A DNA stretch of 20,500 bases, taken from assembly GCA_040902425.1 (NCBI GenBank), contig JBBDXI010000076.1, positions 1 to 20,500 on the forward strand. Reading direction: 5' to 3'. Position 1 is the stretch's first letter. The number at the start of each line of letters is the position of its first letter. Below are positions 1 to 8,094 of this stretch, in pieces. This stretch comes from JBBDXI01 sp040902425 (GTDB lineage: Bacteria; Planctomycetota; Phycisphaerae; Phycisphaerales; UBA1924). The notes under the pieces are model-generated. The model did not search any database and was not told the origin of the DNA. It saw only the letters and a list, made by a program, of their open reading frames with translations. A program made the translations under genes and the position numbers.

Positions 1-17
1 GGGGGGGGGGGGGGGGG
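1..17. other. Poly-G run at the window edge, probable sequencing or contig-end artefact
   Basis: Seventeen consecutive G residues open the window directly before normal coding sequence. In the frame of the downstream ATPase they would encode a run of glycines, which does not fit the N-terminal domain of that family. Long terminal G runs are a known product of two-colour Illumina chemistry, where no signal is read as G. I read this as an artefact at a contig end rather than biology. Confidence 0.7.
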
Positions 18-1414
18 CGACGCGCCCGGACGACGTGTTCCTGCTGGATGAGCTGAAGCTGCGGCTGAAGTGGCCGGCGGTGAAGCTGGTGCTGGTGACG
101 GCGGCGGATGTGCGGGGGGCGCTGGAGCTGGCCGGGGAGGGGAAGCAGGAGGAGTCGCCGGACGTCACCGAGCTGCTGTCGCAGGTGTCGGAGGCGGACG
201 TCCAGGTCGAGAAGGAGAGCGACCGGGCGGTGGACCTGGAGAAGGAGGCCTCGGAGTCTCCGGTCATCCGCTACGTGAACTACATCATCCAGACGGCGGT
301 GAAGGAGGCGGCGTCGGACATCCACATCGAGCCCACCGAGAAGAAGCTGAAGGTGCGGTTCCGGATCGACGGGGAGCTGTTCGAGATGATGAACCCGCCG
401 GCGAGCATGAGCGCGGCGATCACGAGCCGGCTGAAGATCATGGCGAACCTGGACATCTCGGAGCGGCGGCTGCCGCAGGACGGGCGGATCCGCTGCACGG
501 TGCAGGGGCGGAAGCTGGACCTGCGGCTGAGCACGCTGCCGGTGCCGGTGGGGGAGAAGGTGGTGCTGCGGATCCTGGACACCAAGAGCATCAACGTGGA
601 GCTGGACAGCCTGGGGTTCCACGAGGACACGCTGACGGTGTGGCGGAAGCTGATCGACGCGCCGCACGGGATCGTGCTGGTGACGGGTCCGACGGGGTCG
701 GGGAAGACGACGACGCTGTACAGCTCGCTGCGGCAGCTGGACAAGAACGCGATGAACATCTCGACGGTGGAGGACCCGATCGAGTACCACCTGGACGGGA
801 TCACGCAGACGCAGGTGCACGAGAAGATCGCGATGACGTTCGCGACGGCGCTGCGGGCGCTGCTGCGGCAGGACCCGGACGTGATCATGCTGGGCGAGGT
901 GCGCGACAGCGAGACGGCGACGATCGCGGTGCAGGCGGCGCTGACGGGGCACCTGGTGCTCTCGACGCTGCACACCAACGACGCGCCGAGCAGCATCACG
1001 CGGCTGGTGAACATCGGGCTGGAGCCGTTCCTGGTGGGGGCGGCGGTGAACGGGGTGCTGGCGCAGCGGCTGGTGCGGAAGCTGTGCCTGACGTGCCGGG
1101 CGCAGGAGAAGCCGACGCCGGAGATGGCGGAGTACCTGGCGCTGCAGGGGCTGGACTCGGAGATGGCCTGGGTGGCGAAGGGGTGCGACAAGTGCCGCCA
1201 CACGGGGTACAGCGGGCGGGTGGGGATCTACGAGCTGCTGACGGTGGACGACCAGCTGCGGGACACGATCGCGCGGAACCCCAACGTGTCGGAGTTCCGG
1301 CGGACGTGCATGGAGCGGGGGATGGTGCCCCTGCGGGCGGACGGGATGCGGAAGGTGAAGGCGGGGGTGACGACGGTGCCGGAGATCCTGCGGGTGACCG
1401 AGGCGGCGGTGTGA
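2..1414 (+). CDS. GspE/PilB-family type II secretion / type IV pilus ATPase, 5'-truncated
   Basis: This is the cytoplasmic hexameric ATPase that powers pseudopilus or pilus assembly in type II secretion and type IV pilus machines. Counting from a GTG at 35, the Walker A motif GPTGSGKT is at residues 218-225, the Asp box (STVEDPIEY) at 243-251, the Walker B region (IMLGEVRD) at 284-291 and the His box (GHLVLSTLHT) at 305-314. A zinc-binding tetracysteine follows at C351, C354, C384 and C387, so the nucleotide site and zinc subdomain are intact. The frame stays open upstream of 35 (codons for ATRPDDV continue the family's N-domain), so the GTG is not the true start. Family members are usually about 560 aa, so about 100 N-terminal residues are missing at the window edge. 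GspE and PilB cannot be separated without the N-terminus or neighbours. Confidence 0.93.
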   Translation, partial: GGGGGATRPDDVFLLDELKLRLKWPAVKLVLVTAADVRGALELAGEGKQEESPDVTELLSQVSEADVQVEKESDRAVDLEKEASESPVIRYVNYIIQTAVKEAASDIHIEPTEKKLKVRFRIDGELFEMMNPPASMSAAITSRLKIMANLDISERRLPQDGRIRCTVQGRKLDLRLSTLPVPVGEKVVLRILDTKSINVELDSLGFHEDTLTVWRKLIDAPHGIVLVTGPTGSGKTTTLYSSLRQLDKNAMNISTVEDPIEYHLDGITQTQVHEKIAMTFATALRALLRQDPDVIMLGEVRDSETATIAVQAALTGHLVLSTLHTNDAPSSITRLVNIGLEPFLVGAAVNGVLAQRLVRKLCLTCRAQEKPTPEMAEYLALQGLDSEMAWVAKGCDKCRHTGYSGRVGIYELLTVDDQLRDTIARNPNVSEFRRTCMERGMVPLRADGMRKVKAGVTTVPEILRVTEAAV

Positions 1415-1462
1415 GAGGGGGCGCGGCCGGCCGCGTGGGCTGGCCGACGGGTGAGCTTCTGC

Positions 1463-1468
1463 TACCGT
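1463..1468 (+). promoter_or_regulatory. Possible -10 hexamer for the glycan block
   Basis: TACCGT fits the TANNNT pattern seen before other genes here, but it lies 25 bases before the ATG at 1494, giving a predicted leader of about 18 bases. No convincing -35 is visible. The 79-base gap after the ATPase stop is otherwise GC-rich and featureless. Confidence 0.25.
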
Positions 1469-1493
1469 ATGGGGCGCCCGGCGGGCGCTCCTT

Positions 1494-3066
1494 ATGACGG
1501 CCACGACCACCCCGACAGCAGCGACCACAGCCACGGAGCCGGCGGGCGCCCCGGGCGCAGCGCGGGACCCCGCTCATCTGGCGTACACGCGGCGGCGCGC
1601 GGCCCACTGGGATGCGCTGGCGACNNNNNNNNNNGGGGCCCCCCCGCGCCGGGCGCGGGCTCTCCGGGGCGTACCACGCCCGTCTGCGGCGCATATACCG
1701 GTCGCTGGTCCTCCCCGGGCGCCGCGTTCTGGAGGTCGGGTGCGCTCAGGGCGACCTGCTGGCAGCGCTCGAGCCGGCCCACGGGGTGGGCGTGGACCTC
1801 TCGCCGGGCATGGTCGGGGAGGCCCGCCGCCGCCACCCGCACCTCACGTTCGTCGAGGCGGATGCCCACGGCCTGGGCGCAGCGCTGCCGCGGGGGGCGG
1901 GGGGGCCGTTTGACGCGATCATCCTGTCGGACCTGGCGAACGACCTGTGGGATGTGCAGGGGGTGCTGGAGGGGCTGCGCCCGCTGTGCACCGCGCGGAC
2001 GCGGGTGATCATGAACTCGTACAGCCGGCTGTGGGGGTGGCCGCTGGGGCTGGCGCGGCGGGCGCGCCTGGCGCGACCGGTGCTGGAGCAGAACTGGCTG
2101 AGCCCGGACGATGTGGACAGCCTGCTGACCCTGGCGGGGTTCGAGCCGGTGCGCCGGTTCGCGGAGGTGCTGTGCCCGCTGCCGGTGCCGGGGCTGGCCC
2201 CGCTGCTGAACCGGGTCGGGGTCCGCCTGTGGCCCCTGAGGCACCTGGCCCTGACGAACTTCGTGGTGGCGCGGGTGCGCCCCGGGGGGCCGGGGCCGCG
2301 CACGGAGGCCGGTGAGCGCGAGCGCGACCCGGACGGATCACCGGCCGAGCCCAGCGTGTCGGTGATCGTGCCGGCGCGGAACGAGGCTGGGAACATCGAG
2401 GCGCTGCTCGCCCGGGTTCCGGCGATGGGGTCCCGGACGGAGCTCATCGTCGTGGAGGGCCACTCGACGGACGACACGTGGGCGACGCTGGAGCGGCGCC
2501 TGGGCGGGTTCGACCGGCTGCCGTGGGCGCTGCTGAGGCAGAAGGGGCGGGGGAAGGGGGACGCGGTCCGCGCGGGGTTCGACATCGCGCGGGGCGACAT
2601 CCTGATGATCCTGGATGCGGACCTCACGGTGGCCCCCGAGGACCTGCCGCGCTTCTACGAGGCCCTGCGCGCGGGGACGGGGGAGTTCGTCAACGGCGTG
2701 CGGCTGGTCTACCCGATGGAGCGGGGGGCGATGCGGTCGCTCAACCTCCTGGGCAACAAGTTCTTCGGGCTGGCCTTCTCGTGGGTGCTGGGGCAGCGGG
2801 TGCGGGACACGCTCTGCGGCACCAAGGCGCTGTGGCGCGAGGACTACCGGCGGATCGCGGGGGCGCGCGACTACTTTGGCGACTTCGACCCCTTCGGCGA
2901 CTTCGACCTGATCTTCGGGGCGGCCCGCCAGTCGCTGCGCATCCTCGACCTGCCGATCCGGTACCGGGAGCGGACGTACGGCCAGACCAACATCAGCCGA
3001 TTCCGCCACGGGCTCCTCCTGTTCCGCATGCTGGGCGTGGCCGCGCGCAAGCTGAAGTTCACGTAG
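1494..3066 (+). CDS. Bifunctional SAM-dependent methyltransferase / family-2 glycosyltransferase, interrupted by an assembly gap
   Basis: The N-terminal half is a class I methyltransferase: ...RRAAHWDALAT before the gap, then motif I (VLEVGCAQGDLL, about nt 1726-1761), VDLSPGM and an aromatic-rich tail. After a charged linker, the C-terminal half is a GT2 domain starting VSVIVPARNEAGNIE (about nt 2356), with QKGRGKGDAVRAGF, the metal-binding ILDADLTV (DxD-like), DTLCGTKALWR and a conserved FGDFDPFGDFDL segment. The GT2 part resembles polyprenyl-phosphate sugar synthases and has no C-terminal membrane anchors. The pre-gap and post-gap reading frames differ because the 10 N are a placeholder. 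The frames join if the true number of unknown bases is a multiple of three, so I annotate one gene. It is first in a forward glycan block; the next gene starts 2 bases after its stop. The substrate of either domain is not shown by sequence. Confidence 0.85.
1625..1634. other. Assembly gap (10 N) inside the methyltransferase domain
   Basis: Ten N residues flanked by GC homopolymers (GGGG then CCCCCCC). The gap breaks the reading frame of the surrounding gene, so the gap length or its flanking bases are not exact. Confidence 0.99.
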
Positions 3067-3068
3067 CG

Positions 3069-3947
3069 ATGGAGCGGACAGCGGCACAGCGCGCGGGCGG
3101 GCGGGTGCGGACGCCGCTGCTGCGCCGGCTGGGCGCATCGCTGGCGCACCCGCTCACGCGCGGGCTGGACCTGGACGATCCGCGCACCACCGCCGCGCGC
3201 CGGCGCATCATCCGCGAGAAGGCGTTTCTCCGGAAGGTCTACGAGGGGTGGTACCGCGACTTGGCGGGCGCGGTGCCGCCCGGGCCCGGGGAGGTTCTGG
3301 AACTGGGGTCGGGCGCGGGCTTCCTGGCCGACTTCATCCCCGGGCTCATCACCTCGGAGTTGTTCCCGTGCCCGGGCATCCAGCGGGTGGTCGATGCGCG
3401 GGAGCTGCCCTTCGAGGGCGGCTCGCTGCGGGCGATCGTGATGCTGGATGTCCTGCACCACATCCCGGGGCCGCGGCGTTTCCTCGCCGAGGCGGCCCGC
3501 TGCATCCGGCCGGGGGGCGTGGTCGCGATGATCGAGCCGTGGAACACGCCGTGGTCCCGGCTGGTCTACACCCGCCTTCATCACGAGCCGTTCCTCCCCG
3601 CGGCCCCGCGCTGGGAGTTCCCGGCGTCGGGCCCGCTCTCGGGGGCCAACGGCGCCCTGCCGTGGATCATCTTCCATCGCGACCGCGCCCTGTTCGAGCG
3701 CGAGTTCCCGCAGTGGCGGATCGGCGCTGTGCGGCTCCACACGCCCTTGCGCTACCTGCTCTCGGGGGGCGTCTCGATGCGGGCGCTGCTCCCGGGGGTG
3801 GCGCACGGCCCGCTGCGGGCCCTGGAGGGGCTGCTGGCCCCCCTGAACCCGGCGCTGGCGATGTTCGCGCAGATTGTGCTGGTCCGGACGCCGGCGCCGG
3901 CTGTGGGTGAGCGCCCGGCGGGCGCGGGTATCATCGGCGCGCCGTGA
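3069..3947 (+). CDS. Class I SAM-dependent methyltransferase
   Basis: A 292-residue methyltransferase without membrane segments. Motif I is VLELGSGAG at residues 76-84. The post-I/motif II region is VVDARELPFEGGSLRAIVM, the motif FLDVLHHIP-like stretch lies around 126-133 and CIRPGGVVAMIEPW around 145-158. That is the usual Rossmann methyltransferase order. The C-terminal third, with LSGANGALPWIIF, is a family-specific lid. The ATG at 3069 lies 2 bases after the preceding stop, and the last codons overlap the next start (GTGA at 3944-3947), indicating translational coupling. The target could be a sugar hydroxyl or lipid intermediate of the same pathway, but that is inferred from position only. 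Confidence 0.85.
   Translation: MERTAAQRAGGRVRTPLLRRLGASLAHPLTRGLDLDDPRTTAARRRIIREKAFLRKVYEGWYRDLAGAVPPGPGEVLELGSGAGFLADFIPGLITSELFPCPGIQRVVDARELPFEGGSLRAIVMLDVLHHIPGPRRFLAEAARCIRPGGVVAMIEPWNTPWSRLVYTRLHHEPFLPAAPRWEFPASGPLSGANGALPWIIFHRDRALFEREFPQWRIGAVRLHTPLRYLLSGGVSMRALLPGVAHGPLRALEGLLAPLNPALAMFAQIVLVRTPAPAVGERPAGAGIIGAP
3929..3934 (+). promoter_or_regulatory. TATCAT -10-like hexamer 9 bases before the GTG at 3944
   Basis: TATCAT matches 5 of 6 bases of TATAAT and sits inside the 3' end of the preceding methyltransferase. If used, transcription would begin at or within about three bases of the GTG. An internal promoter is possible although the genes also overlap as an operon. No clear -35 is seen. 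Confidence 0.35.
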
Positions 3948-5968
3948 CCCTCCCGGATGCGCCGAACGCCGCGAACGCCGCCGAGCCCGGGCAGGGGCGG
4001 CTCTCGGCGCGCCGGCTCCTGTGGGTGGTCGCCTTCGCGGCGGTGTTGCCCCTGGTCGCGCTGTGGGTGGCCTCGGCCCGCGGCCCGTTCTACCTGGAGA
4101 TCAACACCGACCCGGAGTACGCGTACCTGCTGAACTCCCTGCTCGTGGCGGAGGGGAGCGCGCCCTGCCACATGGACCACCCCGGGACGCCGGTGCAGGT
4201 GGTCGGCGCCGGCGCCATCCGCGCGCTGCACCTGGTGCGGGGCGGCCCGCTCAGGGACGATGTCCTGCTGCACCCGGAGGTCTACTTGCGCGCGATCCGC
4301 GTGGCGGTCGTGGGCCTGGCGGCCGCCCTCTCGGCGATCGGCGGCGCGCTGGCGGTGCGGGCGACGGGGCGCCTCTCGGCGGGGGCGATGGTCCAGCTCG
4401 GGCCCCTGTGCTGCGGCATGGGCGCCGTGATGGCGGATCGCGCGCAGCCCGAGCCGCTGCTCACCGGCCTGGGGATCGCCCTGGCCGGGCTGGCCCTGGG
4501 GGCCATCCATCGCGGGTCTCCGGCCCGGCGCGACGCGGTCGCGGCGGGTGTGCTGGTGGGGGCGGGGACGGCGTGCAAGGTCCTTTTCGCGCCGGCGGCC
4601 CTGGTGGCCCTGGGCGCGCTGGCGGGATGGCGCGCCCGGGGGCTCTTTCTCGTCAGCGCGACGGGGGCGTTCATCGTGGCGACGTTCCCCATCCTCGGCG
4701 GGCTGCCGGCGCTGGCGGGGTGGCTGGGCGGGATCATGACGCGGAGCGGGCCCTACGGGCGCGGGGAGCCCGAGTGGATCTCGGCCTCGTCGTACATCCG
4801 GAATCTCTCCGATCTGGCGGCGCGCGAGCCCCTGTACGTCGGGATCGCCCTCGGCGGGCTCATCGTCGCGGGGGCCCACCTCCTTCTGCGGCGTGGGCCC
4901 TCCGGGCGCGAGGCACAGCACCGCCGGACGCTCGCGCTCACCGCCGGCGCGCAGGTGGTGCTCCTCGCGGTCGTCGCGAAACACCCCTCCGCCCGCTACC
5001 TGATCGCGGGGGCCTCGCTCAGCGGCCTCACGCTCGCGTTGACGGGCGCCCTGCTCCCCGTCCCGGGGGCGCGCCGTGCCCGGGTCGCGGCGACGGCCGC
5101 GGCGCTGGGCGCAGCGCTGGCGGGCGCCTCGTGGCAGGGCTGGAAGCTCGGTCACTGGCGCGCGCGGGCGGCGGTTCTGAGCGATCGCGAACGGCCGGTC
5201 GCGGAGTTTCTGGGCACGGCGGAGGGCGCCTCGGTGATCCACGGCGCCCGCATCTCCTCGCCCGCCTCGGCGCTGCAGTTCGGCAACTCGTTCGCGTGCG
5301 GCCGGTTCGGGGCTGACCTGGCGCGGCTCTATCCGGGCACGCTGATCTGGGATGCGGAGGGGGTCCACCGCTTCGGCGCCCCGCCCGCGTTGGGCGGGCC
5401 CGGACCCCCGGCGCGGGGGGAGCCGTTCCGGGCGGTCGTCTCGCCGCGCTACAGCACGCACCGCGCGCCGGGCGCGGGCGAGCTGGACATCACCACCGAG
5501 CGGGTCTTCGGGCGCGACCGCCTGATCCTCGCGGCGCTGCGCCCGGCGTCGCGCGGCGCCCCCGATTTCTCCGGCTACGAGGAGGTCTCCGGGCTCGACC
5601 GCCTGGAGGGCCCCTTCCCGCACCCGCCGGCGCCGGCGCAGGCCGAGACGGTCCGGTGGGGGCTTGGTCCGGCCACGCGGGCGCGGTTCACGGGCACGGG
5701 GGAGCCGCTCCGCCTGGTCTTCGAGGGACGCCCGATCAACCGGCGGGGGCAGGCGGTGGAGGTGGTGATCGACGGCACGACCGTGGCGCGCCACGAGTTC
5801 GGCTTTCCGGCGCGCTTCGAGCGCCGGGTCATCGGGCCGCTCCCCGTGGCGCCGGGGGTGCACACGCTTGAACTCCGCTACGCCCTTTCCGACCGCACCG
5901 ACGGGCGCCCGCTGGCCGTGCTCTACCGCACGCTCCAGATCATCCCCGGCGCCGGGGGAACCGAGTAG
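3944..5968 (+). CDS. Polytopic GT-C (GT39-like) membrane glycosyltransferase with C-terminal soluble domain, copy 1
   Basis: A 674-residue integral membrane protein. A first membrane helix (about residues 25-44) is followed by an outside loop with NTDPEYAYLLNSLLVAEG (D56 and E58 are candidate catalytic acids) and MDHPGTPVQV (77-86). Several more hydrophobic helices run to about residue 390, consistent with a GT-C fold that uses polyprenyl-phosphate sugars. From about residue 541 the protein is soluble and beta-rich (DFSGYEEVSGL..., VEVVIDGT, GVHTLELRYA), resembling a carbohydrate-binding-like sandwich. The GTG start overlaps the previous stop by four bases. The next gene is a full-length paralogue with the same domain order. 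Assignment to a GT39-like family is by pattern; no substrate can be named. Confidence 0.72.
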   Translation: MTLPDAPNAANAAEPGQGRLSARRLLWVVAFAAVLPLVALWVASARGPFYLEINTDPEYAYLLNSLLVAEGSAPCHMDHPGTPVQVVGAGAIRALHLVRGGPLRDDVLLHPEVYLRAIRVAVVGLAAALSAIGGALAVRATGRLSAGAMVQLGPLCCGMGAVMADRAQPEPLLTGLGIALAGLALGAIHRGSPARRDAVAAGVLVGAGTACKVLFAPAALVALGALAGWRARGLFLVSATGAFIVATFPILGGLPALAGWLGGIMTRSGPYGRGEPEWISASSYIRNLSDLAAREPLYVGIALGGLIVAGAHLLLRRGPSGREAQHRRTLALTAGAQVVLLAVVAKHPSARYLIAGASLSGLTLALTGALLPVPGARRARVAATAAALGAALAGASWQGWKLGHWRARAAVLSDRERPVAEFLGTAEGASVIHGARISSPASALQFGNSFACGRFGADLARLYPGTLIWDAEGVHRFGAPPALGGPGPPARGEPFRAVVSPRYSTHRAPGAGELDITTERVFGRDRLILAALRPASRGAPDFSGYEEVSGLDRLEGPFPHPPAPAQAETVRWGLGPATRARFTGTGEPLRLVFEGRPINRRGQAVEVVIDGTTVARHEFGFPARFERRVIGPLPVAPGVHTLELRYALSDRTDGRPLAVLYRTLQIIPGAGGTE

Positions 5969-6017
5969 AACTCCGGGGCGCGCCCGGGGCGCGCTCCAAC
6001 GGGGAGACGAGCCACCC

Positions 6018-8036
6018 ATGCCCGCCGCGCCCGCGCCCGTACACTCCAGCCGCCCCGACCACCCGCCGCCGGCGGCGCCGCTCCTGCGGGCGGCGCGGGC
6101 GCTGGCGGTCCTGTGCTTCGCGGCGCTGGTGCCGCTCTGGGTCGCCTCGACGGCGCCCCCGCGCGGCCCGGCGTATCTCTGGTTCAACACGGACTCGCCC
6201 TACGCCTACCTGCTCAACTCGCTGCGGGTGGCCGAGGGGCACTCCCCCTGGCACACCGACCACCCCGGGACGCCGCTGCAGGTGCTGGGCGCGGCCACGC
6301 TTCTGACCGTCCACGCCTTCGAGCCGGGCACGCCGCTGCGCGACGCGGTTCTCGCCGACCCGGAGCGCTCCCTGGGGCACATCCGCGTCGCGATGACGGG
6401 CGTCATCGCCCTCCTGAGCCTTGCCGGGGGCGCCCTGGCGCTGCGGGCGACGGGCTCGGTCGCGCACGCCGCGGCCGTTCAGGCCACGCCGTTCATCGCG
6501 TGGAGCACGGCGATGATGCTGGACCGCGTCCAGGTGGAGGCCCCGCTCATCGGTTTGGCGACGGTGTTCAGCGGGGCGTGCCTGATGGTCATCCATCGGC
6601 CGCCGGGGTTCCGGGCGCGCCGGGCGGCGATCGTGCTGGGGCTCATCACGGCGACGGGGGTCTCGACGAAGCTGCTCTTTGCGCCGCTGGCGCTGGTGCC
6701 GCTGGTGGCGCTGGGGACGATGCGGCTGCGGGCGCTCTATCTCGCGTCGGCAGCGCTGTTCCTGGCGCTCTGGGTCCTGCCGATCGCGCTGCACCTGCCC
6801 CGCATGCTGGCGTGGCTGGGGGGGATCGCGACCCACACCGGGCGCTACGGGGCGGGGGAGAGCGCGGTCCTGGACCCGGCGGCCTACCCCGGTCAGTTGG
6901 CGCAAATCTGCGCGGGGGAGCCGATCTACCCGGTGATCGCGCTGGGGGCGCTGGCCGTCGGCGCTCCGGCCGCCTTTTTCCTGCGCCGCCGCCTCGGTTC
7001 GCTCACGGGGCGGGTGGCGGCGAGCCTGCTGGCGGCGTCCGTCGCGCAGCTTGCGCTCCTCGCCGTCGTGGGCAAGCACCCGGCGGTGCATTACCTCACG
7101 GCGGGGGTCGGGGTGGCGGGGCTGTCGCTCTCGCTGGGCGCATCCCTCGCCGCCTCGGTCTCGCCCGCGGCCCTCCGGCGGGCGGGCGCCGTGGCGCTGA
7201 TCGTGGTCGTGGCCGGGCTGGGCTGCCATCGCTGGGCGAAGATGCTCCGCTGGCGACCCTACGCCACCAGCCTGGCCTCGCGTGAGGCGCTGGTCGTTGA
7301 TTTTCTTCGCTCTCCCGAGGGCGAGGGCGTGCTGCGGGGCGCCCAGACCTCGACGGTGGAGGCGGCGCTGCATTTCGGCAACATGTGGGCGGGGAGGCGG
7401 TACGCCGACGACCTCCGCCGCCTGTATCCCGGGGTGCTGATCTGGGACCGCGCTGGCCCGGCCGCGTTCGGGCGGGCCCCGAGCGCCGAGGAATCGCGCC
7501 GCATGTGGGAGGGGGGCTCGCTGCGGGCGCTGGCGCCCCGGTTCTTCGGCCCCGAGCACTTCAGGCTCTCCGGCCTCTCGATCGTCGCGATGGGGGAGAT
7601 CGGCGGGCAGCGGTACATCCGGGCCTTCCCCAGCCCGGTGGTCCCGGCGGGCACGCCCGATTTCGCCGGCTTCACGCCCGTCTCGGGGCTGGGGGGCGCC
7701 GAGCGGTCCACGCAAGGGGGCGAGGCCTGGGAGGTCCGCTGGGGCCTGGGGGAGGCGAGCCGGGTGCGGTTCGAGTCCACCGGCGGGCCGCTGCTGCTGA
7801 TTTTCGAGGCGCGGCCCAACAACCAGCGCGGGCAGTCGGTCGAGGTGCTGATCGACGGGCGCGCGTTCTACGCGCACCGTTTCGCGACGCGGGAGTTCGA
7901 GCTGCACTCGCTGCTGCTCCACGCCGGGCCCGGCGAGCACGCGCTGGAGTTCCGCTACGGCTCGACGGAACTGGTGCGGGGGCGTTCGCTCTCGGTGCTG
8001 TTCAAGCGTCTTCAGGTTGTGCCCGCGCCGCGATGA
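6018..8036 (+). CDS. Polytopic GT-C (GT39-like) membrane glycosyltransferase with C-terminal soluble domain, copy 2
   Basis: A 672-residue paralogue of the preceding gene, collinear over its whole length. The first helix is at about 27-44, then FNTDSPYAYLLNSLRVAEG (D59) and TDHPGTPLQV (80-89), multiple helices to about residue 400, and a beta-rich soluble tail from about 548 (DFAGFTPVSGL..., VEVLIDGR, EHALEFRYG). The ATG at 6018 was chosen because a purine-rich stretch GGGGAGACGAG lies just upstream and the earlier in-frame codons overlap the previous gene. The short proline-rich N-terminus (about 25 aa) precedes the first helix. Tandem duplication with clear divergence suggests two acceptors or two sugars rather than redundancy, but this is inference. 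Confidence 0.72.
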   Translation: MPAAPAPVHSSRPDHPPPAAPLLRAARALAVLCFAALVPLWVASTAPPRGPAYLWFNTDSPYAYLLNSLRVAEGHSPWHTDHPGTPLQVLGAATLLTVHAFEPGTPLRDAVLADPERSLGHIRVAMTGVIALLSLAGGALALRATGSVAHAAAVQATPFIAWSTAMMLDRVQVEAPLIGLATVFSGACLMVIHRPPGFRARRAAIVLGLITATGVSTKLLFAPLALVPLVALGTMRLRALYLASAALFLALWVLPIALHLPRMLAWLGGIATHTGRYGAGESAVLDPAAYPGQLAQICAGEPIYPVIALGALAVGAPAAFFLRRRLGSLTGRVAASLLAASVAQLALLAVVGKHPAVHYLTAGVGVAGLSLSLGASLAASVSPAALRRAGAVALIVVVAGLGCHRWAKMLRWRPYATSLASREALVVDFLRSPEGEGVLRGAQTSTVEAALHFGNMWAGRRYADDLRRLYPGVLIWDRAGPAAFGRAPSAEESRRMWEGGSLRALAPRFFGPEHFRLSGLSIVAMGEIGGQRYIRAFPSPVVPAGTPDFAGFTPVSGLGGAERSTQGGEAWEVRWGLGEASRVRFESTGGPLLLIFEARPNNQRGQSVEVLIDGRAFYAHRFATREFELHSLLLHAGPGEHALEFRYGSTELVRGRSLSVLFKRLQVVPAPR

Positions 8037-8082
8037 GACCGGGGGGGCAGCCGGCGTGGGGGGGTTGCTCGCGGCGGCGGGT

Positions 8083-8088
8083 TAGGAT
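8083..8088 (+). promoter_or_regulatory. TAGGAT -10-like hexamer 6 bases before the ATG at 8095
   Basis: TAGGAT is followed by exactly six bases (GGGCCG) and then the ATG, so transcription would start at or next to the A of the ATG. No Shine-Dalgarno-like sequence fits between them. This is the cleanest forward example of the leaderless pattern in the window. Confidence 0.5.
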
Positions 8089-8094
8089 GGGCCG

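Noticed and set aside
3752..6190. 812-codon minus-strand frame opposite the first GT-C gene
   Set aside because: The product is Arg/Pro/Gly-rich without domains and runs through two intact plus-strand genes and their junction. It is a high-GC shadow.
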